A stretch of 7,139 nt of DNA, from the NCBI GenBank assembly GCA_011390435.1, contig JAABSK010000138.1, forward strand, positions 1 to 7,139. The letters run 5' to 3'. Source of the stretch: Desulfobacteraceae bacterium. GTDB lineage: Bacteria; Desulfobacterota; Desulfobacteria; Desulfobacterales; Desulfobacteraceae. Below the pieces are notes generated by a model. The model saw nothing but the letters and a program-made list of their open reading frames with translations, made no database searches and was not told the DNA's origin. Shown here piece after piece: positions 5,397 to 7,139 of the stretch; position 1 is the stretch's first letter; every line of letters starts with the position of its first letter. Position numbers and translations under genes: made by a program.

Positions 5397-6791
5397 CTAC
5401 CTGGCGCCCTTGCCAAACAATACGGTTTTGATGGTGCGTAAGATGATCACGATATCCATGGTAATGGACAGGTTCTTGATGTAAAACAGGTCATAATTGA
5501 GTTTTTCCACTGCATCTTCAACCGTTGCCCCGTAATCGTAAGATACCTGGGCCCATCCGGTCAGGCCGGGTTTGACCTTGAACCGTTCCGCATAATAGGG
5601 AATCTGTTTTTCCAGTTCATCTGTGAAGTGCTTGCGCTCCGGCCGGGGGCCGACCATGCTCATTTTTCCACACAGCACATCCCACAGCTGGGGCAGTTCG
5701 TCAATCCTGAATTTCCGGATCACCTTTCCCACACGGGTGATGCGCTGATCATCAGCCTGGGCCCACATGGGTCCGGTTGCCTTTTCCGCATCCTGAACCA
5801 TGGAACGGAACTTGTGCATCATGTATTCCTGGCCGTGCTCACCCACCCGGTCCTGGGAGAAAAACACCGGCCCGCGTGAATCAAGCTTGATGAGGATGGC
5901 CGTCAGCAGCAGCAGCGGGAATAACACAATCAGCATCAGGAAGGAAAGAACAATATCTTCCAGCCGTTTGACAATGGTTTTCATCCGTGATTTCTTAAAC
6001 CCTTCGGAAAAAATCAGCCAGGACGGATTGATTTTGGTCACCAGCACCTTGCCGGTGAGCATTTCGTAAAACGTGCTGCCTTCCAGAACTTCCAGACCGC
6101 GGGTCCGGCACTTGAGCAGCTCCTGGGTGGGGAAATTGCCCCGTTTTTCCTTGAGGGCCACAATCACCTTGTGGACATTGGTGACCATGGCAATAGCGCA
6201 GCAATTTTCTTTATCGTATTCAATCGGGATCGATCCGATACGGGCAGGATCAATTTTCTCATTCTCGGTATCCGGGATCAGGCGCACCACGGTATACCCG
6301 CAGTCAATGGTGTTGTTGATCTTGTCGATAATGTCAAACGCCAGGGGGGTGGACCCCAGAATCATGACGTTCTCGTTGAAATACCCTTTGTTGAGAATCC
6401 AGATATAGACCATCCGCCACCCGATGATAAACACAATCAGAAACACCACACTTAAAATAAAGACTTTCTGATCAATGATGGCTGCCGGAAACAGAAAATA
6501 GATCACTGCCAGTATGATTGAAGTGGCGCCAAGGGACTGCAGCAGGCGGATCCCCAGCTCCGGAATGGACGAGGCAATCTCAAAATCATACAAATCATTG
6601 TAATACAGGCAGATCTGGCACAAAAAAGTGATCAGAAAAATTTTCAAAAATAAAAACAGATCCAGGACCGCAACGTCAAATTTTGATATCAGGGCGGCTG
6701 CCAGCAGAACAGAGCTGAAAATCACCAGGCCTTCAAAGATAAAAAAAAGAATGTTCCGTATGGGAAAGTACTGTTTTAAGAGTCTAAGCAT
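5397..6791 (-). CDS. Undecaprenyl-phosphate sugar-1-phosphate transferase (initiating EPS glycosyltransferase, EpsB/WbaP-like)
   Basis: This 464-residue inner-membrane protein should transfer the first sugar phosphate from a UDP-sugar to undecaprenyl phosphate and so start the EPS repeat unit. The N-terminal third holds several hydrophobic helices (about 13-35, 40-63, 85-105, 110-132). A Rossmann-like region follows, beginning NVMILGSTPLA (141-151). The catalytic bacterial sugar transferase domain fills the C-terminus: KRLED (275-279) before a membrane helix (280-301), FFSQDRVGxxG (310-320), HKFRSM (326-331), the key DELPQLWDVLCGKMSMVGPRPE (364-385, Asp364/Glu365) and KPGLTGWAQV (407-416). 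Length and layout match the long transferases of XrtA/PEP-CTERM loci (TIGR03013-like). The ATG overlaps the kinase stop, giving ATGCTTAG, which supports this start. The sugar specificity cannot be read from the sequence. Confidence 0.95.
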   Translation of the reverse strand: MLRLLKQYFPIRNILFFIFEGLVIFSSVLLAAALISKFDVAVLDLFLFLKIFLITFLCQICLYYNDLYDFEIASSIPELGIRLLQSLGATSIILAVIYFLFPAAIIDQKVFILSVVFLIVFIIGWRMVYIWILNKGYFNENVMILGSTPLAFDIIDKINNTIDCGYTVVRLIPDTENEKIDPARIGSIPIEYDKENCCAIAMVTNVHKVIVALKEKRGNFPTQELLKCRTRGLEVLEGSTFYEMLTGKVLVTKINPSWLIFSEGFKKSRMKTIVKRLEDIVLSFLMLIVLFPLLLLTAILIKLDSRGPVFFSQDRVGEHGQEYMMHKFRSMVQDAEKATGPMWAQADDQRITRVGKVIRKFRIDELPQLWDVLCGKMSMVGPRPERKHFTDELEKQIPYYAERFKVKPGLTGWAQVSYDYGATVEDAVEKLNYDLFYIKNLSITMDIVIILRTIKTVLFGKGAR

Positions 6792-7139
6792 TTTTCACGC
6801 CGTATCCGTATTTACCGTATCCGTACTTGCTGTAGCCGTAGCCGATGGGTTTTTTCGCACAATTGTACACAGCACCAATGACTTTTTCCTCGCCATATGC
6901 CTCCACAAGGTCCATGACATCTTTTTTGTGGGTTTTGCCCTGGCGGATCACAATGATGATCCCATCCACCTGCCGGGAGATGGCATTGGTTTCCGATGTA
7001 AGATATGGCGGGGGCGTATCAATGATGATATACCGATTGGCGTATCGTGCCCGGACCTCCTGAATCAGGTTTTTCATCAGATCGGAAGACAGCAGCTCTG
7101 ACGGGTTCGGGGGAATCCTGCCTGCCGGAAGCAGTGTCA
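6784..7139 (-). CDS. Tyrosine autokinase (CpsD/CapB-type BY-kinase), C-terminal part, cut by window edge
   Basis: This is the last 117 residues of a bacterial tyrosine kinase that controls polysaccharide chain assembly at the inner membrane. The frame is open to the window edge, so the ATG at 7077 is internal and not the real start. The fragment begins with the BY-kinase motif LPAGxxPPNPSELL (fragment residues 3-16). A Walker B-like strand YIIIDTPP (36-43, Asp40) follows, then a strand with GIIIVIRQGKT and a Tyr/Gly-rich tail with six tyrosines in 15 residues. Tyrosine clusters at the C-terminus are the autophosphorylation sites in this family. The P-loop and any chain-length domain lie upstream, outside the window. 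Its stop overlaps the sugar transferase start by 8 bases, which suggests translational coupling. The XrtA-associated kinase subfamily (TIGR03018-like) is the best guess from context. Confidence 0.93.
   Translation of the reverse strand, partial: TLLPAGRIPPNPSELLSSDLMKNLIQEVRARYANRYIIIDTPPPYLTSETNAISRQVDGIIIVIRQGKTHKKDVMDLVEAYGEEKVIGAVYNCAKKPIGYGYSKYGYGKYGYGVKNA

Overview
All the genes recognised in this window are read from the minus strand, so transcription runs from high to low coordinates. Six form one compact exopolysaccharide (EPS) operon, with gaps of about 70 bases or less and two overlaps. In order of transcription they are: the C-terminal part of a CpsD/CapB-type tyrosine autokinase (cut by the window edge), a membrane-bound initiating sugar-phosphate transferase, a short Wza-type export protein, an outer-membrane beta-barrel protein, a UDP-glucose 6-dehydrogenase and a polysaccharide deacetylase. 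The set resembles the EPS loci that accompany exosortase A (XrtA/PEP-CTERM) in Gram-negative bacteria, although no exosortase lies inside the window. The export protein and barrel imply a Gram-negative cell. Protein style and gene set suggest a Desulfobacterota member (Desulfobacterales-like), but that is an impression, not a demonstration.

Layout by coordinate: 75-1061 rpn-family nuclease gene; 1062-1176 short spacer containing a possible tiny ORF; 1177-2055 deacetylase; 2000-3355 UDP-glucose dehydrogenase; 3383-4708 outer-membrane barrel; 4746-5324 export protein; 5397-6791 sugar transferase; 6784-7139 kinase C-terminus. No stretch over 300 bases lacks a gene. The EPS genes make a coherent path: the dehydrogenase supplies UDP-glucuronate, the transferase loads the first sugar onto undecaprenyl phosphate, the kinase regulates assembly, the deacetylase modifies the chain, and the export protein with the barrel carries it out.

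The unusual part is the first 1.2 kb. A gene for an Rpn-family (recombination-promoting nuclease, PD-(D/E)XK, 'transposase_31') protein sits directly behind the deacetylase. It carries a strong internal ribosome binding site and ATG that would yield an 85-residue C-terminal product, followed by seven 12-base tandem units encoding 4-residue repeats. This is the gene-within-gene layout described for Rpn toxin / RpnS antitoxin anti-phage systems. The rpn unit is bracketed by a 39-base direct repeat (37/39 identical), one copy of which is the 3' end of the deacetylase gene. This suggests that a roughly 1.17-kb rpn unit was inserted into the 3' end of the EPS gene, duplicating or bringing with it the gene end.
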